64,000 bases of DNA from Gilliamella bombicola (GCF_900094945.1 NZ_FMAQ01000003.1:62001-126000); one strand, 5' to 3'; shown: positions 17,619-28,398, counted from the first letter of the stretch. A program made the numbers and translations. The notes: generated by a model from the sequence alone, not told the origin.

Positions 17619-19031
17619 ATGAAAACCCTCTATTCCTTTATCATTTTAACACTAGTACCTTTTGACCTTTTTGCTGTCGATTTTAGCGGTGATGATTTAT
17701 CAATTTGTTGGGGGATCCCTTTTGTGGGGATTTTGCTTTCTATTGCGTTATTGCCATTATTTTTGCCGCGATTATGGCACCATCATTATGGCAAAATAAC
17801 AATGTGTTGGACGATGCTTTTTTTGCTGTTTGCCTTATGCTTTTTTGGTTTGCAAACAACAATTCATCTTACCGTTCATGCAATAATAGCGGAATACATC
17901 CCTTTTATTTTATTACTGCTAGCACTGTTTACTGTTTCGGGGGGGATTTTAATTAAAAGCGATGTGCTTAGTACGCCTAAACTCAACGTTGGTTTGTTGG
18001 CAATAGGAACTTTGTTAGCGTCAATCATGGGTACAACTGGCGCTGCTATGTTAATGATTCGACCGATAATTAGAGCTAATCGTGATCGAAATTACGCTGT
18101 ACATACGATTGTCTTTTTTATCTTTTTAGTGGCGAATATTGGTGGTGGACTAACACCACTAGGTGATCCACCTTTATTTATTGGTTTTTTAAAAGGTGTT
18201 AATTTTGGGTGGACGGTTAAGCATATGCTATTGCCAGTTTTGCTTAGTTCAATTTTGTTATTAGCAATTTATTATAAGATTGATTGCCACTACTTTCGCA
18301 TCCAATATGACAATTCACTTGCGCTAACTTCGACTCCCAAAGCTAGCACTATTAAGGTTTATGGTGTAAAAAACTTTCTTTTATTGCTGGTAATTATCAC
18401 TTGTGTACTGATGTCAGGCATTTGGCGCTCATCGGTTGACATTGAGATTTTGGGTTCGCATATAACTTTACCCAATTTAATTCGTGATATTATGTTTATT
18501 ATAATTACTCTCATTTCAATATTAATTACGCCCAAACAAGTACGCGCAGGTAACGAATTTAATTGGGAACCTATTATCGAAGTAGCCAAGCTGTTTATGG
18601 GAATTTTTATCACCATTGTGCCCGTGCTAGCCATTTTGCGTGCTGGTAACGATGGCGCTTTAGCACCTTTGCTATCACTAGTTACCACAGATCAAGGCGA
18701 TCCCATTAATAGCATGTATTTTTGGTTATCTGGATTGTTGTCAGGTTTTTTAGATAATGCGCCAACTTATTTGGTGTTTTTCAATCTAGCTTCGGGCGAT
18801 ACCAATACTTTGATGACCGCATTAGAAAAGACCTTGCTTGCTATCTCAATGGGTTCGGTTTTTATGGGTGCACTTAGCTATATCGGCAATGCTCCTAATT
18901 TTATGGTCAAAAGTATTGCTACTCAAAACAAAATCAATATGCCAAGCTTTTTTGGCTATATGAAATGGTCAATATGTATTTTAATTCCGGTATTTATTAT
19001 TGATGATTTGGTATTTTTTGTGTTTTTTTAA
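17619..19031 (+). CDS. Ion transporter of NhaD/citrate-type superfamily
   Basis: About 470 residues with 11-12 hydrophobic segments. The family motif NIGGGLTPLGDPPLFIGFLK (about 190-210) and the later SGLLSGFLDNAPTYLVFFNL and YIGNAPNFMVK are the two re-entrant regions of the ArsB/NhaD/CitMHS superfamily, so it is a sodium:proton antiporter or a carboxylate carrier. ATG 17619 starts a signal-like segment (YSFIILTLVPFDLFA); the upstream TTG at 17586 is less likely. TTATAAT at about 17579 could be the -10 element. It is a single gene divergent from the adhesin. Substrate not decidable from sequence. Confidence 0.85.
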   Translation: MKTLYSFIILTLVPFDLFAVDFSGDDLSICWGIPFVGILLSIALLPLFLPRLWHHHYGKITMCWTMLFLLFALCFFGLQTTIHLTVHAIIAEYIPFILLLLALFTVSGGILIKSDVLSTPKLNVGLLAIGTLLASIMGTTGAAMLMIRPIIRANRDRNYAVHTIVFFIFLVANIGGGLTPLGDPPLFIGFLKGVNFGWTVKHMLLPVLLSSILLLAIYYKIDCHYFRIQYDNSLALTSTPKASTIKVYGVKNFLLLLVIITCVLMSGIWRSSVDIEILGSHITLPNLIRDIMFIIITLISILITPKQVRAGNEFNWEPIIEVAKLFMGIFITIVPVLAILRAGNDGALAPLLSLVTTDQGDPINSMYFWLSGLLSGFLDNAPTYLVFFNLASGDTNTLMTALEKTLLAISMGSVFMGALSYIGNAPNFMVKSIATQNKINMPSFFGYMKWSICILIPVFIIDDLVFFVFF

Positions 19032-19137
19032 TTTATTTGGTTATAAATATTATATATTATTGATTTTATGAGTTTTACACTTTGTGTATAAATCTTGGTA
19101 TAATGCAACGTTTCTACCGTAATTTTGAGAGTTATAT

Positions 19138-19986
19138 ATGTTAAATCAGTTAAAAGCAATTATTCAGTATCTTCTTCCTAAACAGCTATTAACCGTTATT
19201 TTTGGTTGGCTAGCAAAAAAACAGTTGGGAAAAGTGACTACATGGATGATTATGGGCTTTTGTAAACTGTATAAAGTGGATTTGAGTGAAGCAAAAATTA
19301 ACGATGTTAAAGCGTTTAAAACCTTTAATGATTTTTTTTCTCGTGAATTAAACGAGGATGCACGGCCTGTAGATGCTGGCGATAGTGTAGTTGTGATGCC
19401 AGCTGATGGGGTGATTAGTCAGTTTGGTACTATTCAAGATACTCAGTTATTACAGGCTAAAGGGCATTTTTATTCTTTAGAATCACTACTTGCTTGTCAT
19501 CCTGATATGATCAAGTTTTTTAAAAATGGTTTATATGCCACAACTTACTTATCACCTAAAAATTATCACCGTTTTCATATGCCTTGCGATGGTATTTTGC
19601 GTGAGATGATTTATGTTCCAGGTTCGCTATTTTCAGTCAATAAAGCAACAACTGAAAGCATTCCGAATATTTTTGCGCGTAATGAGCGTGTGATTTGCTT
19701 ATTTGAAACAGAATTGGGGCCAATGGCACAAATTTTAGTTGGTGCAACCATTGTTGGTAGCATTGAAGTACCATGGGAAGGCATTATCACTCCTCCACGT
19801 GAAGGTATCATGAAACGCTGGACTTATGACAATGAGATAAAATTAACTAAAGGGCAAGATATGGGGTGCTTTAAATTAGGTTCGACCGTAATTACTTTAT
19901 TTGCGTCAAATGCAATTGAGTTTGATAGTCACCTTAAAGTGGGTAATATTGCTCGCATGGGTCAAAAATTAGCCGATAGGATATAG
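19138..19986 (+). CDS. psd: Phosphatidylserine decarboxylase proenzyme
   Basis: Converts phosphatidylserine to phosphatidylethanolamine at the inner membrane. The self-cleavage motif LGST lies at about residues 247-250 ([12 protein letters not shown]); cleavage before Ser249 makes the pyruvoyl group of the alpha chain. Other family blocks are [33 protein letters not shown] and [14 protein letters not shown]. At 282 residues it lacks the acidic tail of the E. coli enzyme (322) but keeps all catalytic parts. A GAGAG ribosome site precedes the ATG. mscM follows after four bases, as in the E. coli psd-mscM operon. Confidence 0.97.
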   Translation: MLNQLKAIIQYLLPKQLLTVIFGWLAKKQLGKVTTWMIMGFCKLYKVDLSEAKINDVKAFKTFNDFFSRELNEDARPVDAGDSVVVMPADGVISQFGTIQDTQLLQAKGHFYSLESLLACHPDMIKFFKNGLYATTYLSPKNYHRFHMPCDGILREMIYVPGSLFSVNKATTESIPNIFARNERVICLFETELGPMAQILVGATIVGSIEVPWEGIITPPREGIMKRWTYDNEIKLTKGQDMGCFKLGSTVITLFASNAIEFDSHLKVGNIARMGQKLADRI

Positions 19987-19990
19987 CTTT

Positions 19991-22609
19991 ATGTGGATGC
20001 GTGGTGTTTTTTGCTTTGTTGCTGTGTTGTTTTCTTCAATGACTTTCGCCGAAGAATCTACACCAATCATTAATAATGAAGATGATCTGTCTCAAATCGT
20101 TCATCAGTTGAGCGATAAGAATGATGAACTCCGGCAAAATATGGAGTTACAAAAGAATCATTTAACCAGTATTGTTAATGAGCAAAACAATATCACCACA
20201 CAGATTTCACACGTGCAAAATACGCTGGCAACACTTGATGAGCAAGGTGAGTGGTTAAGTTTTTCAACCGCTCTGGGCGAGACTCTGCGCCAACAGTTAT
20301 TGCGCTTACCCGAAAAGCCTAAATCACAAGCCCTTGATGCCGAAATTGCTGAAGAAAAAGCCCAACAACTTAATTATAATAATATTTTAATTTCTTTAGA
20401 TGATTACCCTATTTTAACCAGTCCACTTAATACTCTTAAAGAAGCTACACAATATCGTCGTTTGCTTCGTGAGCAGACTGAGTTACTTAAGACTCTTATA
20501 TCCGGTAGTGATACCACTATTTTAGAACTTACTAAATTAAAAATTGCCAATAAGCAGTTAACAAATGCCATTGATGAAGTGAATGACGCCGCACATAGGT
20601 ATTTCTTTTGGGTAGCAGATGTGAATCCTATCTCATTGAGTTATCCACTCGATTTAGCTAAAGATGTTATTTATGTAATTTTTTCAATCGATACCCTTTC
20701 GCAACTTTATAATGCGAGTATTGAAGTACTTAGCGCGCCCAAACCGCTATTTTTAATCATTTTGTCGTTACTATTTGTGTTTACGCATTTTAAAATGCGC
20801 ACCAAATATAATACCTTTTTAACTAAATCCGCTAACCGCGTGGGTAAAGTTACGCAAGATAGTTATTCTTTAACCCTAAAAGTAGTGATCTGTTCATTAA
20901 TTATGGCGTTACCGGTGCCAATTTTGTGGGCAGTGTTTGGTTATGCGTTGCAAATTAATTGGGATTATCCTGTTGCCTATGCATTAGGTTATGGTGTAAA
21001 TGCGGCGGCGCCTATTTTGTGGGTGTTTATTATTTCAGCGCATTTTGCATCATCTAATGGGCTGTTTATTAGTCATTTTGGTTGGTCTGAACGTAGCGTG
21101 CGCTCAGCAATGAAATATTATCAGCTTTCGATTTGGCTTGTGATTCCATTAGTGATGATAGTGATGAGCTTTGACGAGTATAATAATCGCCAATTTGCCG
21201 CCACAATTGGTCGTACAGCGTTTATTTTTCTCTGTTTTGCTTTAGTATTTATGACTAACGCCATTCATCGCGCTGGAGTGCCTCTTTATATTGATAAAAA
21301 AGGTTCGGGCGATAATTTATTAAGTCATATTTTATGGTTTATCTTATTAAGTGCACCATGGCTCGCCATTATTGCTGCTTGTTTGGGCTATTTATCAACG
21401 GCACAAGTGTTATTAGGTCGCCTTGAAGCATCGGTTATTATCTGGTTTGCGCTGTTAGTTATTTATTTTATGATTCGGCGTTGGATGTGGATCCAAAAGC
21501 GCCGTATTGAATTTGAACGCACCAAGCAACGCCGTTTAGAACGTATGCAGCGGGCAAAATCACAGGAAGAAGATATTAATTCGCTTAACGACAGTGTCGA
21601 TGAACCAGTTATCGATTTAGATGCCATTAGTGCCCAATCCTTACATCTTGTCAGATCGATTATTATGATGATTGCACTCATTAGTATGATTTTACTATGG
21701 TCTGAGCTACATTCAGCTTTTGCTTTCATGAATAACATTAAGTTGTGGGGAACCAGCGCTATTGTTAATGGCACCGAAATAGAACAATACATTACTCTTG
21801 GTGCAGTATGTATTGCCATTTTAGTGATGACAATTACCGTGCAACTCGTCAAAAATTTACCTGCTTTGTTGGAGTTAGGCATTTTACAGCATTTAGATTT
21901 GACCCCAGGAACAGGTTATGCGATTTCGACGGTTTCAAAATATATTATTTTGATGATAGGTTGTATGATTGCGTTTTCGTTTATTGGTATTGACTGGTCA
22001 AAAATTCAATGGTTAATTGCCGCACTGGGTGTAGGGTTAGGTTTCGGTTTGCAAGAAATTTTTGCTAATTTTATTTCAGGTTTAATTATTTTATTTGAAA
22101 AACCGGTGCGAATTGGCGATACCGTGACAATTCGTGATTTGACAGGCAATATCACCAAGATTAATACTCGAGCAATTACTATTGTTGATTGGGATCGTAA
22201 AGAAATCGTGATGCCAAATAAGGCTTTTATTACTGAACAATTAGTAAACTGGTCTTTGTCGGATTCAATAACACGTATTGTGTTAACTATACCCGCAACA
22301 ATTGATGCCGATAGCGAATTGGTAATTAAGCTTTTACTACAGGCTTCGGATGAATGTGAATATGTACTTAAAGATCCTGAGCCTCAAGTGTATTTAGTTG
22401 ATATTCAAGAAGGGATTCAGTTGTTTGAATTACGTGTTTTTGCTGCTGAGATGGGACACAGAATGCAACTGCGTAGTACAATTCATCAATTGATACTTGA
22501 TGCTTATCGTTGTCATAATTTAACACTACCATTCCCGCCATTACAAACTAATTTAGAGGCTTTAGGTCGCAAAAGTGGGCGCCGTAGTTATACCGTTGGT
22601 ACCCTTTAA
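19991..22609 (+). CDS. mscM: MscS-type mechanosensitive channel (MscM/YjeP-like)
   Basis: 872 residues. A signal peptide (about 1-20) is followed by a periplasmic coiled-coil-rich region (about 25-215, with repeated Gln/Leu/Asn heptads), several membrane helices, and a C-terminal MscS domain with pore helix and beta domain: WLIAALGVGLGFGLQEIFAN, ISGLIILFEKPVRIGDTV, then DWDRKEIVMPNKAFI. The channel releases solutes on hypo-osmotic shock. E. coli MscM has 1107 residues, so the periplasmic part is shortened here. Its place directly behind psd supports orthology. The stop overlaps the convergent DedA gene by four bases. Confidence 0.92.
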   Translation: MWMRGVFCFVAVLFSSMTFAEESTPIINNEDDLSQIVHQLSDKNDELRQNMELQKNHLTSIVNEQNNITTQISHVQNTLATLDEQGEWLSFSTALGETLRQQLLRLPEKPKSQALDAEIAEEKAQQLNYNNILISLDDYPILTSPLNTLKEATQYRRLLREQTELLKTLISGSDTTILELTKLKIANKQLTNAIDEVNDAAHRYFFWVADVNPISLSYPLDLAKDVIYVIFSIDTLSQLYNASIEVLSAPKPLFLIILSLLFVFTHFKMRTKYNTFLTKSANRVGKVTQDSYSLTLKVVICSLIMALPVPILWAVFGYALQINWDYPVAYALGYGVNAAAPILWVFIISAHFASSNGLFISHFGWSERSVRSAMKYYQLSIWLVIPLVMIVMSFDEYNNRQFAATIGRTAFIFLCFALVFMTNAIHRAGVPLYIDKKGSGDNLLSHILWFILLSAPWLAIIAACLGYLSTAQVLLGRLEASVIIWFALLVIYFMIRRWMWIQKRRIEFERTKQRRLERMQRAKSQEEDINSLNDSVDEPVIDLDAISAQSLHLVRSIIMMIALISMILLWSELHSAFAFMNNIKLWGTSAIVNGTEIEQYITLGAVCIAILVMTITVQLVKNLPALLELGILQHLDLTPGTGYAISTVSKYIILMIGCMIAFSFIGIDWSKIQWLIAALGVGLGFGLQEIFANFISGLIILFEKPVRIGDTVTIRDLTGNITKINTRAITIVDWDRKEIVMPNKAFITEQLVNWSLSDSITRIVLTIPATIDADSELVIKLLLQASDECEYVLKDPEPQVYLVDIQEGIQLFELRVFAAEMGHRMQLRSTIHQLILDAYRCHNLTLPFPPLQTNLEALGRKSGRRSYTVGTL

Positions 22610-23136
22610 CCAAATAGTGTTTCTAACCATGGCACGCCAAAAGCACCGGGTGCAAGCAGTGCAAACGCCCAAATAGGTGCAGAAGCAATATTGGCTACAT
22701 TAAATTTGATGGCGGGCATGTGCATTGTACCTGCTATCAATGGCACTATTGCGCGTAATGGTCCAAAAAATCGCCCAATAAACACCCCTAATGTTCCATA
22801 ATTATCAAAGAATCGCTCGGCTCGATAAACCAACTTAGGGTGTTTATTTAGCGGCCATGAAGCAATTACTTGTTGATGATAGTGTTTACCTAACCAATAA
22901 GATAGCAAATCCCCAAAAACAGCCCCAATAGACGCAGAAATAAATACTGGTACAAACGATATTGTACCACTGCCAACTAGAGCTCCTACCCCTAACAAAA
23001 TAGCCGTTGCAGGAACAAAAAGCGATATGACAGCCAAAGATTCACCAAACGATAATAGAAATATAATCGGCAGAGTCCAAACTTGATGATGCTCTATAAA
23101 TTGCATAATTGTCAATGTGATTTCATGTAACGACAT
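22606..23136 (-). CDS. DedA-family membrane protein
   Basis: 176 residues, four to five hydrophobic segments. The DedA/VTT signature is intact: the ESLAVISLFVPATAILLGVG segment, GDLLSYWLGKHY, and FIGRFFGPLRAIVPLIAGTM. Family members act as flippases for undecaprenyl phosphate or other phospholipids and are needed for envelope integrity. It is close to the YohD/YabI subgroup by length. It converges with mscM with a four-base overlap. Which lipid it moves cannot be told. Confidence 0.9.
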   Translation of the reverse strand: MSLHEITLTIMQFIEHHQVWTLPIIFLLSFGESLAVISLFVPATAILLGVGALVGSGTISFVPVFISASIGAVFGDLLSYWLGKHYHQQVIASWPLNKHPKLVYRAERFFDNYGTLGVFIGRFFGPLRAIVPLIAGTMHMPAIKFNVANIASAPIWAFALLAPGAFGVPWLETLFG

Positions 23137-23317
23137 AAGTTTAGTTTGTAAATTATTAATTGATTATAGTTAGCTATTTTACCATAATGCTAGATACTTA
23201 GGGCTAAGCACACACCACTTATTGATAGAATCTTACAAAGCGTTAACGTTTTTTAGGTTTATCAATGTTTGAATTTGTGCTTATAGTAAACATAATCCAA
23301 TTAATAAGAGACAAATC

Positions 23318-24124
23318 ATGGCGATCGGTATTGAATCCATTCTTGTACGCAAATTTAAAGGCAGTGAATTGCAAAATGCTCAAGTGGATGTACTAGCTAT
23401 TGAAAAACCCGTTGCGTTAATTTATAACGGAATTTCGCATGTTGTGATGATGGCTACCCCAAAAGATTTGCACTATTTTGCAATTGGATTTTCGTTAACT
23501 GAAAATATTATTCAATCGGTGAATGATATTTATGGCATTGATGTTATTGATACTCCCAAAGGCATAGAAGTCCAGATTGAACTTTCGTCGCGACGCTTTA
23601 GTGAACTGAAAGAAAAACGTCGTAATTTAACAGGACGCACAGGTTGTGGTCTCTGTGGTACTGAACAGATAGATCAAGTTTGCCAAGCCATTCCCACTTT
23701 GCCACGAATAAATCAAATTAAGTTAGCGGATTTTAGTGACAGCTTAAATGCCTTATCGCAAGTTCAACAAGTGGGTCAACAAACGGGTTGCACTCATGCA
23801 GCTGTGTGGCTAGATTTGAAAGGACAGTTTATGGCGGGATTTGAAGATATCGGCCGGCATGTCGCATTAGATAAACTGCTTGGTTTTAGAGCTATGCAAT
23901 TGCCAAATAATCCTCAATATCAACATGGTGTGGTATTAGTATCAAGCCGCGCTAGCTACGAAATGGTGCAAAAAACGGCCAAATGTGGGGTGGAGTTTTT
24001 GTTAGCGGTTTCGGCAGCAACCTCAATGGCCGTTGATTTGGCTAAACAGTGCCATTTAACTTTATTGGGATTTTTTAGAGGCAATAAAGGGGTAATCTAT
24101 TCAGGCGATGATCGCTTAGCTTAA
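23318..24124 (+). CDS. fdhD: Formate dehydrogenase accessory sulfurtransferase
   Basis: 268 residues. Transfers sulfur from IscS to the molybdenum cofactor of formate dehydrogenases, which is required for their activity. The sulfur-carrying cysteines are in TGRTGCGLCG (Cys110 and Cys113), matching the CxxC of E. coli FdhD; the C-terminal half keeps GFEDIGRHVALDKL and SSRASYEMVQK. An AAGAGA ribosome site precedes the ATG. It is a single gene with its own 180-base upstream gap. Together with the modABC locus it implies molybdoenzymes in this organism. Confidence 0.96.
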   Translation: MAIGIESILVRKFKGSELQNAQVDVLAIEKPVALIYNGISHVVMMATPKDLHYFAIGFSLTENIIQSVNDIYGIDVIDTPKGIEVQIELSSRRFSELKEKRRNLTGRTGCGLCGTEQIDQVCQAIPTLPRINQIKLADFSDSLNALSQVQQVGQQTGCTHAAVWLDLKGQFMAGFEDIGRHVALDKLLGFRAMQLPNNPQYQHGVVLVSSRASYEMVQKTAKCGVEFLLAVSAATSMAVDLAKQCHLTLLGFFRGNKGVIYSGDDRLA

Positions 24125-24410
24125 TGGCAATTTTAGGATTAACCCATATTAATTGGCCAAATTAATTTTCAACTTAATAAATTGAATAATAAAAATAAAA
24201 AACTCGTTATTTAATTCATTTTAAGATATCGCAATTCGTATCTTTCTTTATTAAGAGAAAATCTTCATAATATACATCACATAGCAGAAATTACTTTTTT
24301 TAATTATTTTATAAGTTTATTGTCTAACTGAACTAATTAATCGGTTAAAACTGTTTATTTATTCATCCTGTTTTACTTTGTAACATTTAATTTTTTGAAA
24401 GGATACTATC

Positions 24411-25229
24411 ATGCATCAAACTTCCGATATTCAACAAGCCGTTAACTATATTCAAAAACACACGGACAAAAAACCAACTATTGGGATTATTCTAGGTTCA
24501 GGCTTAGGGCCTTTTGCCGATACACTTGAAGATGCGGTTCATATCCCTTATGACACAATTCCACATTTTGCCAAATCAGCAGCTGTAGGCCATGCCAATG
24601 AATTAGTTATTGGCAAATGTGGTGATAAAACCGTCGTGGCAATGAAAGGACGCTTTCACTATTATGAAGGATTTTCATTAGATCAAGTTACTTTTCCTGT
24701 TCGTGTGATGAAAATGCTTGGCGTTGAAAAATTAATCATTACCAATGCATGTGGTGCAGTCAATACCAGTTTTAAACCGGGTGATTTAATGCTCATTACT
24801 GATCACATCAATCTTACTGCAAATAACCCGCTCATTGGACCAAATAATCCTGATTTAGGTGTGCGTTTTTTAGATGTGAGTGAACTTTATAACAAGCAAT
24901 TGCGTTCAACCGTAATGGATGTAGCTAAAGAACTTAATATTAACTTACAACAAGGTGTTTATGCTTGGTGGACAGGTCCAACTTATGAAACACCTGCTGA
25001 AATTAGAATGATTCGCGTGTTAGGTGCCGATGCAGTGGGTATGTCAACCGTACCGGAAGCAATTATAGCGCACCATTCAGGCATTAAAACTATTGGTATT
25101 TCGTGCTTAACCAATATGGCTTGTGGCATTTTAGATCAACCATTAGGGCACGAAGAAGTCATTGAAACAGCTGAACGCGTTAAAACAACCTTTTTACAAC
25201 TCATAACAAAAACGATTGAACGCTTTTAA
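24411..25229 (+). CDS. punA: Purine nucleoside phosphorylase (trimeric, PunA type)
   Basis: 272 residues. Phosphorolysis of purine nucleosides to base plus ribose-1-phosphate. The phosphate/nucleoside site motifs are GIILGSGLGPFAD, GRFHYYEG, ITNACGAVN, TGPTYETPAEIRM, DAVGMSTVPEAI and SCLTNMACG (base-binding Asn). By eye the sequence is nearer to Bacillus PupG than to E. coli XapA, although it is paired with a XapB-type permease. A GAAAGGA ribosome site precedes the ATG. The upstream gap 24125-24410 is AT-rich, without a recognisable operator. It forms an operon with the permease. Confidence 0.93.
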   Translation: MHQTSDIQQAVNYIQKHTDKKPTIGIILGSGLGPFADTLEDAVHIPYDTIPHFAKSAAVGHANELVIGKCGDKTVVAMKGRFHYYEGFSLDQVTFPVRVMKMLGVEKLIITNACGAVNTSFKPGDLMLITDHINLTANNPLIGPNNPDLGVRFLDVSELYNKQLRSTVMDVAKELNINLQQGVYAWWTGPTYETPAEIRMIRVLGADAVGMSTVPEAIIAHHSGIKTIGISCLTNMACGILDQPLGHEEVIETAERVKTTFLQLITKTIERF

Positions 25230-25286
25230 GTGATACTTTTATATTTGATTTTCTATAAAAAGTTCACTTTATTTTAGGAATAAACA

Positions 25287-26525
25287 ATGAACATAAAAAA
25301 TAGATTAAAAATAATGATGTTTTTCCAATATTTTATTTGGGGAAGTTGGCTAACTACTTTTGGTGCTTATCTATTTAATACATTACACTTTTCAGGTATT
25401 GAAGTATCGATGATTTTTAGTACTAAAGGTTTAGCCGCATTAATTACACCATTTATTATTGGCATCATTGCCGATAAATTTTTACAAGCTAAATACCTTT
25501 ATCTATTTTGCCATTCTGTTTGTGCTATTGCGCTTTTTTATGCCGCATCGGTCACTGATCCAGCCATTTTATTTTGGGTGATGTTAGGTAATGCGTTAGC
25601 ATTTATGCCAACTATTTCCTTATCTAACTCAATTAGTTATCACTGTTTAGATAAGGCAAACTTAGATACTGTCGCTGTTTTTCCTAAAATACGAGTATTT
25701 GGTACAGTAGGCTTTATCATCGCTATGTGGACTGTTAGTTTATGCAAATTCGAGTTGAGCAATGCTCAGCTTTATGTTGCCTGCGCTGCTTCGGTTTTAC
25801 TTGTGATTTATAGTGCAACATTACCCAATATTGCTGTATCTAAAAGTCAAAAACAGACTTGGATTTCTTATTTAGGGCTAGATGCTTTTGTGTTATTCAA
25901 AAAACCGGTCATGGCGGTATTTTTTCTTTTTGCTATGTTACTTGGTGCAATATTACAAATTACCAATACTTTCGGTAGCACTTTCTTACATGATTTTGCT
26001 AAAATTCCAGAGTTTAAAGATAGTTTGATTGTGCAATACCCTGCTATCTTATTATCTGTTTCGCAAATGGCTGAAGTCGCTTTTATCTTGACTATCCCAT
26101 TTTTTCTCAAAAAATTTGGCATCAAAAAAGTCATAATGATAAGCTTAATTGCTTGGACACTTAGATTTGGTTTGTTTGCATTTGGCGATCCAACACCTTT
26201 TGGATTTGTGCTATTAATGCTTTCAATGATTGTCTATGGGTGCGCATTTGACTTCTTTAATATTTCAGGATCTATTTTTATTGAAAAAGAGGTCAACGCT
26301 GATATTCGTGCTAGTGCTCAAGGGCTGTTTATGACAATGTCCAATGGTATTGGCGCTTATTTTGGTTCGATTTTAAGTGGTGTTGTGGTTAATATGTGTA
26401 CACACGAGGGGACTAAAGATTGGCAAACAATTTGGTTAATTTTTGCATCTTATGCGCTCGTAATTGGTGTTGTTTTTTATTATTCATTTAATTATGAACA
26501 TACTAAAAACCAATCTGATATCTAA
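25287..26525 (+). CDS. xapB: Nucleoside permease, NupG/XapB family
   Basis: 412 residues, 12 membrane helices of the nucleoside:H+ symporter branch of the major facilitator superfamily. It aligns along its whole length with E. coli XapB, for example FFQYFIWGSWLTTFGAYLFN, NALAFMPTISLSNSISY, IRVFGTVGFIIAMW and AFDFFNISGSIFIEKEV. It imports nucleosides such as xanthosine or inosine for the phosphorylase encoded just upstream (57-base gap, AGGAAT ribosome site). A GC-rich terminator follows at 26616-26640. Confidence 0.95.
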   Translation: MNIKNRLKIMMFFQYFIWGSWLTTFGAYLFNTLHFSGIEVSMIFSTKGLAALITPFIIGIIADKFLQAKYLYLFCHSVCAIALFYAASVTDPAILFWVMLGNALAFMPTISLSNSISYHCLDKANLDTVAVFPKIRVFGTVGFIIAMWTVSLCKFELSNAQLYVACAASVLLVIYSATLPNIAVSKSQKQTWISYLGLDAFVLFKKPVMAVFFLFAMLLGAILQITNTFGSTFLHDFAKIPEFKDSLIVQYPAILLSVSQMAEVAFILTIPFFLKKFGIKKVIMISLIAWTLRFGLFAFGDPTPFGFVLLMLSMIVYGCAFDFFNISGSIFIEKEVNADIRASAQGLFMTMSNGIGAYFGSILSGVVVNMCTHEGTKDWQTIWLIFASYALVIGVVFYYSFNYEHTKNQSDI

Positions 26526-26615
26526 CCATTTATCTATTCAGATTAATGAATTTTAAAATATTATTTATCATGTTATTTTAATTCATTTTTTAATTTAATT
26601 TATTAAAAATCCGCT

Positions 26616-26640
26616 GGGGGGATTGAAAAACAATCGCCCC
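26616..26640 (+). terminator. Terminator of punA-xapB
   Basis: GGGGGGATTG pairs with CAATCGCCCC (one mismatch) around AAAAA. It is followed by TGAGGG and a long T-rich stretch. It may also act on transcripts entering the next gene at 26707. Confidence 0.75.
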
Positions 26641-26706
26641 TGAGGGTTTTTATTGTTTTTTGTTTTTTATTTTTTACAATATTTTTTAGTTTGATGAGAT
26701 TTAAAT

Positions 26707-27642
26707 ATGCAATATAAATTTTTGGGTGGTTTTCTGGTTTTTTTAGGAGCATGTAGTTTTGGCGTGCTCTCCTCTATTGTGAAAACTGCGTATAAAGCCG
26801 GCTATTCCTTAGGTGAAGTGACGGGTATCCAATGTTTTTTGGGAATGTTAATGCTGTGGAGTATTCACTTTATCGTTAAAACAATACACAAACCCAAACA
26901 TTCAACACTAACTAATACATCATCAGCAACAACGAGCGCAAAAAAAATGCAATCAACAAAAAAATGGAAAGTTTGTGCCGTTGGTCTTTTTCCTGGCTTG
27001 GTAGGCATCTGTTATTACCAATGTGTACAACTAGTGCCAGCGTCAATTGCCATTATTTTATTAATGCAATATTTGTGGATTAGCGTCATTATTGATTTTG
27101 TTATTTTTAAAAACAAACCTAGCATAATTCAGCTAGTAGCCGTTATTGTAATTATTTTGGGTAGTAGCTTAGCCGCAGGTGTATTTAATCAAGATATTAA
27201 CTTAAATTTGACAGGTTGTTTTTTTGGTTTTTTAGCAGCGCTGATGTATTCGCTGTTTATCAGCACTAGCAGCAATATTGGTAATGAGCTACCTAAACTC
27301 GAAAAAAGTGCGTTGATGATTACTGGCGCATGTATTATTACGTTTTTAATTTTTCCACCTTTGTTTTTCTTCAAACTTGATATTAGCGATAAGCTATACC
27401 AATTAGGATTTTTATTAGCGTTACTTGGAACTGTACTGCCTCCTTTTTTATTTTCAGTGGGGATCCCTAGAATCGGAATTTCATTAAGTGCTATATTATC
27501 AGCAGCAGAACTACCTGTCGCAGTGACTTGTTCATATTTTTATTTGCAAGAATCGGTCCATTTTAATCAATGGATTGGGGTCGGTATTATTCTATTGGCA
27601 ATTGCTTTGCCGAACTTAATGCATATCAAAAAATACGACTGA
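26707..27642 (+). CDS. EamA/DMT-superfamily transporter
   Basis: 311 residues, ten predicted helices in two EamA repeats (about 5-140 and 160-305) separated by a polar loop rich in Ser/Thr/Lys (residues 60-85). Typical features are the first helix GACSFGVLSSIVKTAYKAG, ASIAIILLMQYLW at the end of repeat one and LSAAELPVAVTCSYFYLQES in repeat two. These proteins export metabolites or amino acids; the substrate is not visible. It is transcribed alone, after the punA-xapB terminator. A weak terminator (GGCAGG/CCTGCC) follows at 27656-27675. Confidence 0.85.
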   Translation: MQYKFLGGFLVFLGACSFGVLSSIVKTAYKAGYSLGEVTGIQCFLGMLMLWSIHFIVKTIHKPKHSTLTNTSSATTSAKKMQSTKKWKVCAVGLFPGLVGICYYQCVQLVPASIAIILLMQYLWISVIIDFVIFKNKPSIIQLVAVIVIILGSSLAAGVFNQDINLNLTGCFFGFLAALMYSLFISTSSNIGNELPKLEKSALMITGACIITFLIFPPLFFFKLDISDKLYQLGFLLALLGTVLPPFLFSVGIPRIGISLSAILSAAELPVAVTCSYFYLQESVHFNQWIGVGIILLAIALPNLMHIKKYD

Positions 27643-27655
27643 TTTTAGGTTATTG

Positions 27656-27675
27656 GGCAGGGCAAAAATCCTGCC
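27656..27675 (+). terminator. Weak hairpin terminator after DMT transporter
   Basis: GGCAGG (27656-27661) pairs with CCTGCC (27670-27675), loop GCAAAAAT, then TGTTAATTTG. Two further small stems follow: AATTTGCT/AGCAAATT and AATACC-GAAA-GGTATT (27720-27735). The rest of 27736-28398 is AT-rich with no supported gene. Confidence 0.5.
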
Positions 27676-28398
27676 TGTTAATTTGCTAATATGAGCAAAT
27701 TACAAAATAATAAAATAAAAATACCGAAAGGTATTGAAAATCGAGTCAATCATCACTATATCTATAACCTGATTATCAAGCTTACTAATATTGCTCGTTT
27801 AATCAAAATAAGGAATTTGATTAGCCATCTTGCGTTTAATAGCTTTAATAGTCAAATAGGTTAAAATTTATTATGGTAGATTTTTCACCGCTATGGCGTA
27901 TTTGTTGGTAACATTTTAAAAATATATCTTAAACCAAAAGGTTAAATCTAGCAAAATTATTGAACTCTCCAAAATAAAATTTGTCTTATAAGGGAGTGGC
28001 TTTTGTTAAATGGTATTCATTGACTGCTTTAAATATCCAGCCATTCGTTTATTGAGATATTTTATTCTAGTATAAGTGTTTTGTCGTATTGATCACACTT
28101 CGTAATTAGCCTTTAAATAAGGCTTACAAGTAAATAAGACTATTTGTTTCAGTCTAACCGTTTTCCCGATAGTAGCAGTTTCTAATGGTGTTTTATTTGT
28201 TAAGCTTTTGTGCTTTTAAATTTAAATTCATTAATTTAAATATCTAATAGTAAAGATCATTAAATATTTGAAATTTTGTTTATTTTTATATTTAAGCATT
28301 ATGTTAACCTGAAATATTTTACATAAAAAGTAACAATCGATTTTCGTTATTGAATGATCTTGTTACCTTTTTATCCTAATTAAAAAGGAAGTTACAGA